Assembly (NCBI RefSeq): GCF_030272615.1
Contig: NC_081412.1
Span: forward strand, 540,162,335-540,226,334
Reading direction: 5' to 3'
Length of the DNA: 64,000 nt
From: Cryptomeria japonica
Taxonomy: Eukaryota > Streptophyta > Pinopsida > Cupressales > Cupressaceae
The translations under genes and the position numbers were made by a program. Below the pieces are notes generated by a model. It worked only from the letters and a program-made list of their open reading frames with translations, searched no databases and was not told where the DNA came from. Below, one piece after another: positions 1 through 11,639 of this stretch (position 1 is the stretch's first letter; each line of letters opens with the position of its first letter).

Positions 1-411
1 TAGGTGCAGTGAATGAGGAAATGTTCTACAATTCTTTCTTTGTCCCTACATAAAGCACGATGAATGGGCCTTCAATCCTACCTTCATTGTCTACCTTGGG
101 TTAAAATCCTCCATTGTACAACTAATTATATAGAGGGACATGCTTGAGACAACCCAAAGATTATCTTAATCTATTATGACGACCAATCTCAAGCCCCTTC
201 ATCGACATTACAATTCATGTGTAACTAAGACAAATAGTATCAACAAATTTGCCTATTGTCTATCTTATCGTTTTTAAGTTTCTATAGTTCGGAAGGTGTG
301 GTTGTGAAAGTTGCTTAAGTGTGGCTCGTGTTGGATGTTCAGCATTAGCATATTTTCTATTCAGTGAATTTATTGTGCAATTAATCAGTTGTTGGGTTAT
401 AGAAATTAACA
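1..411 (+). repeat. 5' LTR of Ty1/copia element (3' part only)
   Basis: The sequence before position 412 ends in CA and is followed at once by a copia-type primer binding site and a gag reading frame. It is therefore the tail of a 5' LTR whose beginning lies outside the window. The matching 3' LTR is not visible after the RNase H remnant near 6535, so the element cannot be dated from its LTR pair. Confidence 0.7.
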
Positions 412-423
412 TGGTATCGGAGC
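412..423 (+). other. Primer binding site of Ty1/copia element
   Basis: TGGTATCGGAGC differs by one base from the usual plant copia primer site TGGTATCAGAGC, which pairs with the 3' end of initiator methionine tRNA. It lies directly after the LTR end and 78 bases before the gag ATG. Confidence 0.85.
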
Positions 424-500
424 TCTAAACTTTGAATACGAAGCCAAGTTTTTGTATCACAGATTCCAATTTTCAATTTCTTCAAGGGTTTTATTTCGCA

Positions 501-1340
501 ATGGCAACTAGTGTTCAATAAGTGGACAAGCTTGAGGGTGCATCTAACTTCTTACAGTGGAAGGTTTGGATTACATCCGTTCTTAAGGAGAATAGGTTGT
601 GGACCTATGCTAGTACAGAAGTGAATCCTCTAGTAAATGATCATATTACTTTAGATTCACCTGAAATCAAGGAGGCCAAGGCTCAAAGGATTATCCATGA
701 TGGGGTAAAAGATCATTTGATTCCTCATCTATCCAGGAAAGACTCTGGGAAGGAAATGTGGGATATGCTCACAAAACTCTATCAGAGCAACTATTAGATT
801 CATGAGATGATTCTCAAGGACAAGTTGCATAACACCAAGATGTGTAAGGGTGAGAGCGTGACCTCTTACTTGTCCAGATTGACACAGGTTAGGGATGAGT
901 TGGTTGTTATTGGATAGACAATTATTGATGTTGAGCTTGTGCGGATAGCCCTAAATGGTGTCTCAAAGTAGTGAGAAGTGTTTGTCAAGTGCATTGTTGG
1001 CAGACATCGCCTACCTAACTGGGCAAGGCTTTGGGATGATTTTGTCTAGAAGGAGATCCGTGAAAGTTCTCATCAGGGAGGCCAGATAAAGAAGGTTGAA
1101 GATGAAAAAAATCTTTCTCTTGCAAGCAAGGGCAAGCAAAAATTAAATAAAGGGAAAACTGAAGGGTCATCTTCCAAGGATGGGAAGAAGAAATATCTAA
1201 GTTAAAAAAAAAATTCCTGCCATCGAATGGGTCACTACGCTAGTCAATGCCCGAATAAGAAAAACAAGGATAAGTAGAAGAAGCAAGTTGATGCTAAAAC
1301 AAAGGTGGATGCGTTTGCAACACAACTTGAGAATGATTTT
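501..1340 (+). pseudogene. gag: Ty1/copia gag, with nonsense codons
   Basis: The frame starts at ATG 501. After one nonsense codon it runs through the classic copia gag start VDKLEGASNFLQWKVW (522 onward), then through further stops near 795, 918, 969 and 1047. The usual copia gag middle (MILKDKLHNTKM, SYLSRLTQVRDEL) is readable between them. A zinc knuckle tail CHRMGHYASQC is at about 1218-1250, but its first cysteine is gone. Most stops are TAG or TAA where CAG or CAA is expected. The nucleocapsid protein would package element RNA in cytoplasmic particles. This copy cannot encode it. A frame change separates it from the protease. Confidence 0.9.
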
Positions 1341-1344
1341 TTCT

Positions 1345-1731
1345 CTCATTTCTTGCCTCTCAAGTTCAATTGCTAAAAGTGTATGGTATATTGATAGTGG
1401 GGCTTCTTGCCACGTGACGGGAGTTAAAGAATATTTCACCAAATTGGAGGAGAAGAAGATGGATTTCTATATTAAACTTGGAGACAATGGAAAGTACCAT
1501 GCAACCGATGTAGGTACGGTCAAATTACATAGGGAGTCTGGAAAACCTCTATTGGTGGAGGACGTGTTGTATGTTCTTGCCATGACAAAGAATTTAATCT
1601 ATGTTTCTACTCTAAAGGACAAGGGTTATATCGTGACCTTTGAAGAGGGCAAAGTCTATATCCGTCCAAAGAACTCCAAGGTAGAAAAAGTGATTAGAGT
1701 CAAGCATGGATCACCGGAAGAGGAAAAATAG
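1345..1731 (+). pseudogene. pro: Ty1/copia aspartic protease and start of the following linker
   Basis: The frame contains WYIDSGASCHVTG at 1384-1422, the copia protease active site (DSGAS plus H-V-T-G). It is followed by the expected GDNGKYHATDVGTV and VLYVLAMTKNLIYVSTL segments. The enzyme would cut the Gag-Pol polyprotein. After about residue 130 the frame should enter the GAG-pre-integrase domain and the integrase. Instead the stop at 1729-1731 follows almost at once and RT linker sequence starts in another frame at about 1740. Confidence 0.88.
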
Positions 1732-1739
1732 AGCAGCTG

Positions 1740-2427
1740 AGCAAACACTAATAGAGGCCCAGGAGTATGTTGGTTATCCTAAAGATCTAGTTAGACAGAG
1801 AAAGGCTCCTAAACATTTTTCTGATTATATGGCACTTATGAGTGAACTGATTCGGCTGGAGCCTTCCATCTTTAAAAAGGTGTCCAAGCATCAGTTATGG
1901 AGGGATGCCATGGTGGAAGAATAGTCTTCCATCATGAAGAATAATGTGTGGGAGGTAGTGCCATGACCCAAAAACAAGTCAGTGGTAGGGTCGAGATGGT
2001 TGTGTAAGATTAAGCATTCTACAGATGGTGGTATGGAAAAGTTGAAAGAAAAGTTTGTGGCTAAGGGGTTTTCTTAGAAGGAAGGGATCAATTATGATGA
2101 GACCTTTGCTCCAGTAACTGGGTACTCTTCCATAAGGGCTATCATTTATGCAATAGCACAAATGGGTTGGAGAATTCACCAAATGGATGTGAAGACAACA
2201 TTTCTCAATGGATTGATTAAGGAAGAGATTTGCATAGAACAACCAAAGGGTTTTGAGGTGCATGGGAGGGATTCTCATGTGTGCAATTTGAAGAGAGCAT
2301 TATATGGGCTCAAGTAGGCTCCCAGGGCATGGTATGCTCTTATTGATGGTTACTTGCAGATTGTGAGTTTCACCAAGAGTGATGCTGATCCAAACCTATA
2401 CTATGTTCAGGTGAAGGGAGAGCTTCT
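1740..2427 (+). pseudogene. pol: Ty1/copia reverse transcriptase, N-terminal part
   Basis: One frame gives the conserved copia RT run, including SIFKKVSKHQLWRDAM, NNVWEVVP, VVGSRWLCKIKH, INYDETFAPVTGYSS, HQMDVKTTFLNG and IEQPKGFEVHG. TAG stops at about 1922, 1963, 2077 and 2314 interrupt it, in places where Q, W or R codons are usual. The domain copies element RNA into DNA. It breaks off at 2427 inside RT because a solo LTR has inserted there, and resumes at 5796. There is no integrase between protease and RT. Confidence 0.92.
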
Positions 2428-2679
2428 TGTTTGCATTGGATTGCCATTGATGTCAATAATTGAGAAGATGCAAAGACATCCACTAGCCAGAGATGCAACA
2501 TGATGAATGCCCTAGATGAATATTGGGTTGGTGGATCAGATTGTTGAAGAACAGTGTTGTTGCAGACTCCCACAATGCCATATGATGTGTCTATGAAGTT
2601 CCTGTTGGATGTCCTGAAGCTGGGGTTGTGAATACAATAAATCATGTATATTGGCAAGACCCCACTATGTTATACCGAT

Positions 2680-4080
2680 CACATTATGGTCTGATAAATA
2701 AGCATCACAAGTCGTATTGGGATAACTCAGCCAATCAAGTGTTGTGTAGGTGATATCTGCTCTGGTGGTTTGATCAGAATAACTAGGCTGATACCGAGTC
2801 GATTGGAGGAAATTGCTATCGGCGTAAGTCAAGCCAATGTCGGGTCGTGAGGAGTCTCTTTTGTGTTTTGTCAGATCGGGATAGCAATGCCAAATACAAA
2901 GTAAAAGGCACACATTGGAATAGATGAACATAGGCGGAGTAGCAATTTTGTGTGATATCAATAGAACAAACTGTTCCAATATCACTATATTGGTATAGCT
3001 TGGCTGAAACAGAAACTTGGGTACCCATCGAAATAATCGATAAAGGCGGAATAGCAATCCGATGCAATACCGAAAGAACAAACTACTCCAACATCGTTTT
3101 ATCAAAATAGTTATGCCGACCAGGAGACCAAAGATGTGTATTGGAGTAGCTACCGAGGGCAGAATGACAAATGCCCACTATGCGTATAGACTAAACCATT
3201 CTGACATTTGCCTATCAGGATACCTCATGTCGATGTGGACACCATCAAGATTACATACAAGATCGGGACAAGTCAAAAAGGTTATCTAGATAGACCAAGC
3301 TATTCCGATAGAGGAAAATGAAGAGAAGACCTCTTGGTAAGTTTATCAGAATAACATATGTTGATATGTTGAAGGAATGTGGGTATGCGATTTTGGAATA
3401 AGCTATGTTGATGCTTGTTCATGTTGGGTCATCGAAACAAGTTTGTACACACAATATAATATCCTTAAGTTAATCTGATAGTGTTGGATGTTCCAATGAG
3501 TATGCATTTCAGAATACCTATATCGATAAAGTTTGTCACCATGGAGTTTGAGTTTTGGGATACCTATGCCAATAAAGGTGAGTTGACAGTATGCCATCGG
3601 AATGACTTGTTCTGTCATTCTAGCATGTTTTTCCTATGTCGATAGTTGTGGTAATTATGATGAGTGGTTGTTTGGCTTGAAGTCTTTTAGTTCAGAGTAA
3701 TTTATGCCGATAAGGTCTATCAACATGGAGATTGTGTTTTGAGATAGCTTATGGCGATAAGGGAAATCAAAGGTGAAGATTTCATCAGAGTAACTCATGC
3801 CAATGAAAGGGAACAAAGGCATCACATGGTCATCGAGATATGTTGTGAAGGCAGAGTAAGTGCTAGAAGTCTAATCAACAGTGATAGTTATGTCGATAAA
3901 GGGACAAGGTGTTACATCGAGGTAAGTCATGCTGATGAGAATGGAAAGTTGAGGTGAATGATCAGAGAAACCAATAACTATTGGGATAATACTTCAAGGT
4001 CTGACCGACAGTTAAAGCTATACTGATAGAGATTTGAGAAATTATATCAGAATGAGTCAACTCGATATGTGCAACATGGA
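2680..4080. repeat. Degenerate internal repeats inside the solo LTR
   Basis: Variants of TATGCCGATAAAGG and ATCGGAATAACTCATG recur every 40 to 70 bases across about 1.4 kb of this LTR, for example near 2930, 3050, 3520, 3700, 3750 and 3890. Spacing is irregular and copies are diverged, so this is an old minisatellite-like expansion and not a precise array. Confidence 0.55.
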
Positions 4081-4889
4081 AACAGAGTGGATAAAAATGA
4101 TAGCTTGTTGTCAACCCTATGTGTTCACAATGCTAACCAACAGAGATTGTGATGCAACATTTTCATGTCAATAGAAGCAGAGATCTACATGGTATTTGAC
4201 CAGTCTTGATCATATGACTTAGAAGTTGAATGTGATGACATGTGTGCTCCAGGTGGTTGAACATAAATGCAGAAATTGTTGAACAAGGTGTTGATAGTCA
4301 AATGAAGCTATTGTTGATCCAAACAGGGCAAGTAGCTGGAGATTTCATTAATGGCGATCCAGTAGCAAACAGGTGCATGACTCAAGGTGATCAACATGCA
4401 ATAAATCAAATCTTATGGATAGGCAATGAGATCAGATAGTTGTAGGTGAAGCAGGTAAGCTTGCAGGGTTGTGTGGATAAGTAGCAGAGTTGACCGAAGG
4501 TAGAGACAAATTGATGTGATTTGACAGGAGTAGATGAGACAGATAGAACACAAAGATGATGTGGCATGTGAAATCGCCACAATGCCAGTAGCGAAGGTTG
4601 AATCTAGCAGATCGACTGCTTAGATTCAATGATGATGAAGAATATAGTTTGGTGCATCTGAGAATTTGAGTTGCTTGATGGAATGAGGAAAATCGACTAA
4701 ATGAATAATGGGTGAGCTGACTAAATCAAGGGGGAGTTGATGAGATTTGACAACGGTGGCTAGAGTGGTTGATTTGAATGAGTTGTGAGGACAGGTGGAA
4801 GATCTTGTAGAGATATTGCAAGTTAAGTGCAATGCAAGAGTAGTAGTGCAGGTTGGTGTGTGGTGTTGTTGATCAGTGAAGGAGGTTTC

Positions 4890-5330
4890 TGCCAAGAACA
4901 AAAGTTGCAGAAGCACATAGAGAGCGAGAATAGAGAGTAGTGTTGAACTAAAAGCAGAGTGCAGATAACAAGACCAGAAATAGAGAGTGGTGTGTTGTGG
5001 TTGCACAATAAAAATGAAAAGAGCATAACAAAGAGAAAGCGCATAGAGAGAAGCAGTGACTAGCGATTAAAAGTGCAAAACTGAAGCAGACAAAATAGCA
5101 AAAGAAGAAGGCAGAGAAAAAGAAGCAGAGACCAAGTAAGAGAGAAGCAGAAACCAGAGTGTGTAGATCCAAGGTAGAAAGGCGGAGAGGGAGAATTGAT
5201 CTGAGCATAAGACAGAGAGCAGAGAGCAAAGAACAAGAGCAGAGAGAGATAGAGAGCAGAGAGTTGAGATTGAAGCCCAAGATCAGAGAGCAGAAATGAG
5301 TCAGTTCAATGTCAAGAGAGCAATATTTGT
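4890..5330. repeat. Purine-rich (GAGA-like) tract in the solo LTR
   Basis: About 440 bases dominated by AGAGAG, AGCAGAG and GAAGCAG words, upstream of a TATATATA-containing stretch at about 5380. It codes for nothing convincing on either strand. Such tracts often lie in the U3/R part of plant LTRs. Confidence 0.5.
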
Positions 5331-5407
5331 GAGTTGTGAAACCTCGTTTGCAACAAGGTACTTAAATTGTATTCAATATATATACTCATTGTAATCACTG
5401 AGTGGGT

Positions 5408-5530
5408 GCTCAGAGCTAGGGGTTGGTGCTCTTTGGGTTGGTGCCCTAAAGCTGGGGGTTGGTGCTCCTTTGGGTTGGTTCTCATAAATTATAGGGGTTG
5501 GTGCTCCTTGGGTTGGTGCCCTAAATGTTG
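5408..5530 (+). repeat. Three tandem copies of a ~40-bp G/T-rich unit
   Basis: GGGGTTGGTGCTC, then TTGGGTTGGTGCCCTAAA or a variant, is repeated three times with small spacing changes. It lies about 300 bp before the LTR end. Confidence 0.75.
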
Positions 5531-5795
5531 TAACCTATTTTTACTTATGAGGTTGGATTGGAGCAGTAGACTCCAACAACATTTCTCACCGAGGTTTTTT
5601 CCCACCATGGGTTTTCCTCGTATGCACTTGTGTTATGGGTTGCCTCTTCTATGTGTGTGCTCATGTGTTTGATTCCTCTTCTTGTTTCTTTATGATTATT
5701 GTTATTAAATCTTAGATCTTTTAGGAGTCCAAATTTTTTATTGATCACCACTGATTCACCCCCCTCTCAATGGCTCATTGTGTTCCTTCACTTCT

Positions 5796-6070
5796 CATAT
5801 TGGTGTTATATGTTGATGACTTGTTTCTTACAGGGTCATAAAAGCTCATAGAACATTGCAAGAGGGATATTGATGCACTACTTTCTAAGATTGGAGTTGT
5901 GGCAGAAAGAGGGAGAAATCTTCCTTGGAGAGGGGAAGTATACAATTGATATCTTGAAGAGATTTAGGATGGAAAAGTGTAAGCCCATGTCCACACCACT
6001 TGTGACCAACTGGAATAAGTTTGATGCTTCTAAATCAGAGGAAGTGGACCCAACTTTGTATAGATAGATG
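5796..6070 (+). pseudogene. pol: Ty1/copia reverse transcriptase, C-terminal part
   Basis: After the solo LTR the RT frame resumes with VLYVDDLFLTGS, the YVDD catalytic box, at about 5805-5838. It then shifts frame near 5870, with a short deletion between CKRD and MHYFLRLELWQKEGEIF. The following MEKCKPMSTPL is the usual copia segment leading to RNase H. Stops near 5842 and 6065 complete the inactivation. Confidence 0.9.
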
Positions 6071-6535
6071 ATAGTCTCTCTAATGTATCTAATCAACACT
6101 AGGCCAAAGCCAAACATTTATTTTGTAGAAAATTCACTTAGTCAGTTTATGGTGGAACCTAAACATGTGCATTGGGTAGCTACAAAACATATTTTGAGGT
6201 ATCTCCAAGGCACAGTTGATTTTGGGTTGAGGTATATTCGACGGGATAGAGTGGAGCTCAAGGGGTTCACTAATGTACAGATTGGGTTGGCAGTATAGTT
6301 GATAGGAAGAGCACTTCGGGGTGTTGTTTCAGTTTGGGATTAGGAGCAATTTCTTGGTACAATAGGAAATAAAAGTTAGTTGCACTGATTTTTGCAGAGG
6401 TCGAGTATATGGTAGCCAGTATGGCTACATGTGAGGCTATATGGCTTCATAAACTTCTAGTTGGGCTCTTTGATTAGGAGCTAGATCCAATATCCATTTA
6501 CTATGATAATCATAGTTGTATCAAACTCTTTGTGA
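6071..6535 (+). pseudogene. pol: Ty1/copia RNase H, truncated
   Basis: LMYLINTRPKPNIYFVENSL, HWVATKHILRYLQGTVDFG and, after a frame break, DRKSTSGCCFSLGLGAISW and FAEVEYMVASMATCEAIWLH are the ordered signature blocks of copia RNase H. It would remove the RNA strand during cDNA synthesis. Similarity stops at about 6535 after YYDNHSCIKLFVNPV, before the usual C-terminal histidine-containing block. No polypurine tract or 3' LTR follows, so the 3' end of the element has been deleted. Confidence 0.88.
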
Positions 6536-7619
6536 ATCCAGTCAATTGTATCTGGCTTATCATCACAAGCTATAACAATTCTACTATTTTAAATTATCCA
6601 AGACACTGACTCCTAATTTTCCAGAATTTGTTTGTCGAAAAATAATCCCATCTCCAAATACACATTCTTGAGAAAATTAATCTATCAGCCCATCACTCTA
6701 TCTACAACTAATGGTATGTTTATTGCCTCTACAAGCACAATGGACTTACCAAAGGGGTGAACTCCCAACCCTAAGTCATATTGATACTTAATCTCATTTT
6801 GAGAGCTTTTATGTTTTTCTTTTATCTTATCAAAAAAAAATTAAGTTTCCTTGTAGAAGCATGAGAAATTTCTTCTTCTTTTTGTAACCTCTTTTGCAAA
6901 GATCAATTTTTGATATCTTTAATTTCATCATCCATTTCTTTATTTCTTTTTCAATCTAATCTTTTGCAAATACTTTTCTTTTTGGATTCTTCTATCTCTT
7001 ATGCCTTCTTCATTTGTGTATGATTTTCTATTTATTTCTCTCTCTACTTCCCATTCTACTTCTTCAAAATCTTCTCTCAAAATTCTTATATAACTTCTCT
7101 AAAAATTCTTATATGATCCTCTACATATTTATCATAATTCCCATCAATATATTTTATTTTCTTTTTACAAATACTATTTGAGACATCTTCAACCTTGACA
7201 TATTAAACATAACATTCTACATTAGACATAACATTTTGTATATAATTCTACTTTCTTTCCTATATCTTTAACCTTGTAAATTTAACTCAATTTGTTTAGC
7301 AATAGTCATTAGTCTAGATTTTATTCCTTTTTCGAGATAAATATTAGTAATATGAACCTTAGGAAATTTAAATTTTCCTTTTTCAGCTTTTGTAACATCC
7401 TTTTCTTCAATTATATCATGCAGGGGTGCAATTCCAAACATGCTAGTATTTAGACTTACGACTTGTCATTTATTTAAAACACAAGAAAGCTTTAAATCTT
7501 ACTTGAAATTTCAATTTGCATTCACTTCTACAATTTACCGACTTACCAATTCTCTTAACAATGCCTTCCTGGCTTCAATAACAGGTCTTACTTTTGCCAG
7601 GTCCATAGCTAGTTGCAAG
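6536..7619. other. AT-rich stretch without recognisable gene
   Basis: T-rich on the + strand, with many TTCTT and CTTTT words. No frame on either strand stays open or shows a known motif. Charged lysine-rich translations on the minus strand come from base composition. It sits between the broken end of the copia element and a small solo LTR. Confidence 0.5.
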
Positions 7620-7624
7620 ACTTA

Positions 7625-8154
7625 TGATGTAGGGACTTCACGGGGTCATAACTTTTGACTTAGTTGTCCGATTGGGCTGAAATTTGATGTGGAGGTGTAT
7701 CATGAGGAGTTTTTTGGATTGCCGACCCAACCTAGTTCAGTTGGACCTTGACTCGATCAACTTTTCAGGGCCAGATTCCTTCGTTTGAGGCTTCAAAAAG
7801 AGCTTCTTCTTCTTCTTTTTTTAAGTTGATTTTTTTGTTATTTTTGAACTCATAATCTTTATAGGGTTAGAAAGTTGGCAATTTGTGCTGAAATAATGTT
7901 ATTTAGATTTCTAGAAGATTTTGTGATTTTTGGGATAGATCTGAAAATTTCCATAAATAGCAAATTTCAACTTTTGTAAAAATTTGCCCAAAAAGGAAAT
8001 TTTTAGTTTGCTATTAAAATATGCCCTTTTTCCTTGTAATGGAAGAATGTTTAGAGTTTATAGAGGAAGAATATTAAAGAAAAATTGATCCATGCTTGTG
8101 TCATTTTGTATGCTTTCATTAATGGTATTGATTGTGTTTTAACTGGCTACATCA
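7625..8154. mobile_element. Small solo LTR (530 bp)
   Basis: The segment starts TGATGTAG and ends CTACATCA, which are perfect 8-bp inverted termini with TG..CA ends. Its flanks are ACTTA (7620-7624) and ACTCA (8155-8159), a 5-bp duplication with one transition. There is no coding capacity. This is the expected form of a solo LTR. Family is not assigned, and orientation is unknown. Confidence 0.6.
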
Positions 8155-8892
8155 ACTCACCCTCAATCTTTCAGACTTTACACACTCAATATTTCTCTAA
8201 ATAACAAGATGACAAGAAACAAACAGACACAATGTTGGAATAGACTGCGCAAAATATTTTTGTTTTATTCAAAGATATTATAATGATGAAAAAACTTTTT
8301 TAAACAATTACCCCAAGCTTTGATACAAATTTAAATACAACAAAGATACAACAATGAAAACTTAGAGCCAATATTACATCATAGCTTCATTACACATAAT
8401 AGATTGAATAACCTAGGCAATTTTTTTCTCATTAACCCTAGATCGCATGGGAGCACAAGGATAGAGGATACTCTTAACTTGCTCCTATGAGACTTTTTAT
8501 GACACTTCACACTAAACTTGATATTTAGAATCTAACACCTAATGCCTCTAATAAGCTCATAAGACCTCTATTTATAGAATTTGGATGCCTAGAGATGGAT
8601 GAAAAATTACTAGTAGATGTGAGTGACAATTTTGGATTATAGGTAGATGTGGGCGGTATCTCTTTAGGTCTCTATCTCCCTATTTTGTTTTCTTTATGTC
8701 TCCTTCTACCTCTCGTTATCTCTCTATATATTTTTCTCTCTCTTCCTCACTCACTCTATCCCCCCATCTCTCTTTGTGCCCCACTTTACCTCTTTATATA
8801 CCTTTCTATTCATATCTCTTTGCCTCTGTATCTCTATCTTTCTATTTCTTCTTCCATATCTTCCTCTATCAATATCTCATTATCTCTCCATT
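8155..8892. other. No gene; AT-rich then pyrimidine-rich sequence
   Basis: 8155-8640 is AT-rich without motifs I recognise. From 8640 the + strand becomes increasingly CT-rich and leads into the microsatellite. Long open frames here are composition artefacts. Confidence 0.5.
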
Positions 8893-9046
<154 letters not shown>

Positions 9047-9139
9047 CTTCCATCTCTACTTATCCATCAATCCCCTCTCTCCCTTCTCCCTCTACCACTC
9101 CCCCTTTATATATACCTACCTCTCCCCTTTCTTTATCTC

Positions 9140-10215
9140 CCTATTACAAATATAACATGAATGTGTTCATAATGAAGCCTAATTTTCCTAATTTAGAGGT
9201 TTTGTTTCACTTGTTTTTGGATTCATGCATTGTTGATTTAAATCTATCACTTCTCCATTAAGAAATTTCTTGCACAAACAACATCATTTGCTAAATGGGC
9301 TACTAATTGACCTCATGTATTACATAAATGTAAGCAAAAAATAGACCAATTTTTTTCCTAATTGACTTTGCACACTTCTTGGACATACCTATTGCACACC
9401 AAGGTGCAATTGGTAGTTATATTAAGTCACTCTCTACAAATGGGCACAAATATCAAATTTCACCTCAACAAAATTTGATATGTTGAATAGTAAATTCTTT
9501 TGTGATTTGTTTTTAATAAATAATTTTACACCAAAGGTGTTCTTTATTTGAAATGAATTGACTTAATCTTAACTAACGATGTGCAATGTTGCATAAGGGA
9601 TGTCGAACGATTAGAAACATCCCCTCCATTCATCCTCATGAGCCAATAATCATGGATTTTTCTTTGTCATTTTTCATGTCTTTTTCTTGCATGGCATCAT
9701 TGACAGTACAATACAAATCGCTCACATGTATATATTTCCTTCACTCACTTTGGTTTCGTATGATGTACCTCATCCAAGCCAAACAATCACGATCATAGGT
9801 TTTTGGTTTTTTTAAAAAAATTCACCATTTACGAAGAGAGGTGCTCCTTTAGGAGACATGCTTAAATTAATTATAAAAATTCTACTTGGATCATGTTGTC
9901 GAATATCTTTGAAGTGGTGAGCAAAGTGTATGTGATATTTTATTTACTTTTGAATTAGGGAATGTAAATATTTTTAAAAAAATAAAAGAAATTGACAAAA
10001 AATAAAAATTAGTTCTATAATTATTTATTTTATTGATATTTTAAATTTACATAACTGTACAAAATCATAATATTTAATTAAAATTATAATTATTCGTATT
10101 AACAAGTCAATAATTAACTTTTAAATTAAAAATATAATTTTATTTACATCAAAATTTTGAATAATTAAATAATATTAAATTTTATTAAAAAATATTTTTA
10201 AATTTATAATAAATG
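9140..10215. other. AT-rich intergenic DNA, no gene seen
   Basis: No frame with recognisable content on either strand. AT content rises strongly after 9940. This appears to be the old target sequence into which the long LINE inserted: the same kind of AT-rich DNA resumes after that LINE at 45355 and again after the second LINE at 50323. Confidence 0.55.
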
Positions 10216-10228
10216 TATTTATTTTACT
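10216..10228. repeat. Target site duplication of LINE 1 (left copy)
   Basis: TATTTATTTTACT here is repeated exactly at 45342-45354, more than 35 kb away, at the other end of the minus-strand LINE. It sits directly against the T-run that represents the LINE poly(A) tail. Confidence 0.85.
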
Positions 10229-10356
10229 TTTTTGGGGGTCGGTATATAATTTTATTGAAATATAAATCATGTAATTACATGATTGAAGCAAAAGAAATAC
10301 TTTGTAAACCACTTGAGCCATACAGGCGGACACCCACCATATCTTCGAACACCAAG
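10229..10356 (-). mobile_element. 3' terminal piece of LINE 1
   Basis: These 128 bases separate the short poly(A)-derived T-run from the Tat-like element. They belong to the LINE 3' UTR, because removing that element, whose duplication is CCAAG, joins them to 23211 onward. Confidence 0.7.
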
Positions 10357-11134
10357 TGTATATGGTGAAAATGGATAACAACAATGTTGAAAGACTATGA
10401 ATTCAACCACAAAACCCTAGCCTAACAACAACAAAGATCTACCATAACATATGAAGATTACCTAAGACAATGCAAATCAAATGAAATCACAAAGATTATA
10501 CCATCACAGGTCCAATAGGGTTTGGATCTCCATTCTTCATATCTCCATTGATCTTGCTTGATATATTTGCTCTCAGATTTTATATGCACAAGAGCTCAAC
10601 AAAGAACGGAAATATGGTTGCAAGTAGGATCGCATATGAAAGTGCAAACGCGTAGTATAGTCAATTGATCAAGTAGTCAGGCTTTGATAATGAAGGAAGC
10701 ATCTCCTTATATAGAAGACACTATAAGAAATAGAGGGATAAGATTGAGAGGTGTAAAAGATAAATGGTCGGCTATGATTAGAGGGTAGGTAAAAGAAATA
10801 ATAAAATAATGAGAGGGTAGGTAGTGTAGGAATTAAGAGATGAATGACATGTGTCATGGGTGGAAAAGGTTAGTGAATTAATTAAATAAATAAAGATTTA
10901 TTTAATTAATAGAAGAAGTGGGATCAATTAAATAAATAAAATATTTATTTAATTTAGGAAAGGATAATTTAAATAAATAAATGTATTTATTTAAATGAGA
11001 AATAAGGCTAGAAGAGGATAAATGAATTAATTAAATAAATAAAGATTTATTCAATTAATAGAAGAATTAGGCTAAAGATAATTAAATAAATAAAGATATT
11101 TATTTAATTAGACAGGACAATTTAGGTGTCTACA
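10357..11134 (-). repeat. 3' LTR (element sense) of the Tat-like element
   Basis: 778 bp, TGTATATGG to GTCTACA on the + strand, so TGTAGACACC to CCATATACA in element sense. Compared by eye with the copy at 22425 it shows about eleven substitutions, mostly transitions, and two or three single-base indels. AT-rich inverted words built on AATTAAATAAATAAA fill its U3 side. Confidence 0.95.
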
Positions 11135-11150
11135 TTTTGCCCCTCTTTGA
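11135..11150 (-). other. Polypurine tract of the Tat-like element
   Basis: On the minus strand CAAAGAGGGGCAAAA lies immediately before the LTR start TGTAGACACC. This is the plus-strand DNA primer position and confirms that the element reads on the minus strand. Confidence 0.85.
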
Positions 11151-11382
11151 GACAATGCAGCTTGTCGCGTTGTTTCAAAGAAGATAAGATGAACTGATAC
11201 AAAGTTGCCCCAAGATGGGAATGATATGCCCCCTCGAGAGATTGGATGAAATGTCTGGAAAGATCGCAAACAATCTCTCGATAAGAAAGAAAGAAAGGCT
11301 AGAAAGGACTGACCGGATGGAGTGACAAAGTCACGGGATAATGAAGACTAACTCGGGAAACAAGGGCTAGGGCTAGGGTAGT

Positions 11383-11392
11383 CTATAAGATA
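11383..11392 (+). promoter_or_regulatory. TATA-like box upstream of the antisense PMD gene
   Basis: CTATAAGATA lies 80 to 90 bases before the predicted ATG at 11472, in a position that would give a leader of roughly 50 bases. This is inference from motif and spacing only. Confidence 0.35.
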
Positions 11393-11639
11393 GACCACGA
11401 GGGGAAAACATCCTCATTGTCATCCACACATCCAAGAGATCAGAGTGCAGAGAGAGAATAGAGCAGCAACGATGGCATTGGTGCATAGATTCGATCGCGT
11501 TTGTCGATTTTAGAGGCCAGCAGATGCAGGGGAGCCGGTGAGTACCACATAACCTCCTTGTACTTTGTCACATTAATTGTTGTCATAAATGCATGCTAGG
11601 TAGTGCAATAAATGCGCTTTAGGATAATGTCAAAAACAT

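Larger units (their letters stand above)
2428..5790 (+). mobile_element. Solo LTR of a long-LTR copia-type element, inserted in RT
   Basis: The segment begins with TG and ends with CA. It is flanked by a perfect 5-bp duplication, CTTCT at 2423-2427 and 5791-5795, and interrupts an otherwise continuous RT frame (GELL before it, VLYVDDLFLTGS after it). Its start, with CATTGATGTCAAT, and its end, with GATTCACCCCCCTCTCAATGG, look like the long LTRs of SIRE/Maximus-like copia elements. No coding domain is present. At 3363 bp it is best read as a solo LTR left by LTR-LTR recombination. Superfamily assignment is by resemblance of the ends only. Confidence 0.8.

Noticed and set aside
4626-5280. Leu/Ser-rich minus-strand frames
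   Set aside because: Complement of the GA-rich tract in the solo LTR; composition artefact.
6640-7619. Lys-rich, coiled-coil-like translations on the minus strand
   Set aside because: Similar content appears in more than one frame, with many stops and no motif; explained by T-rich composition.
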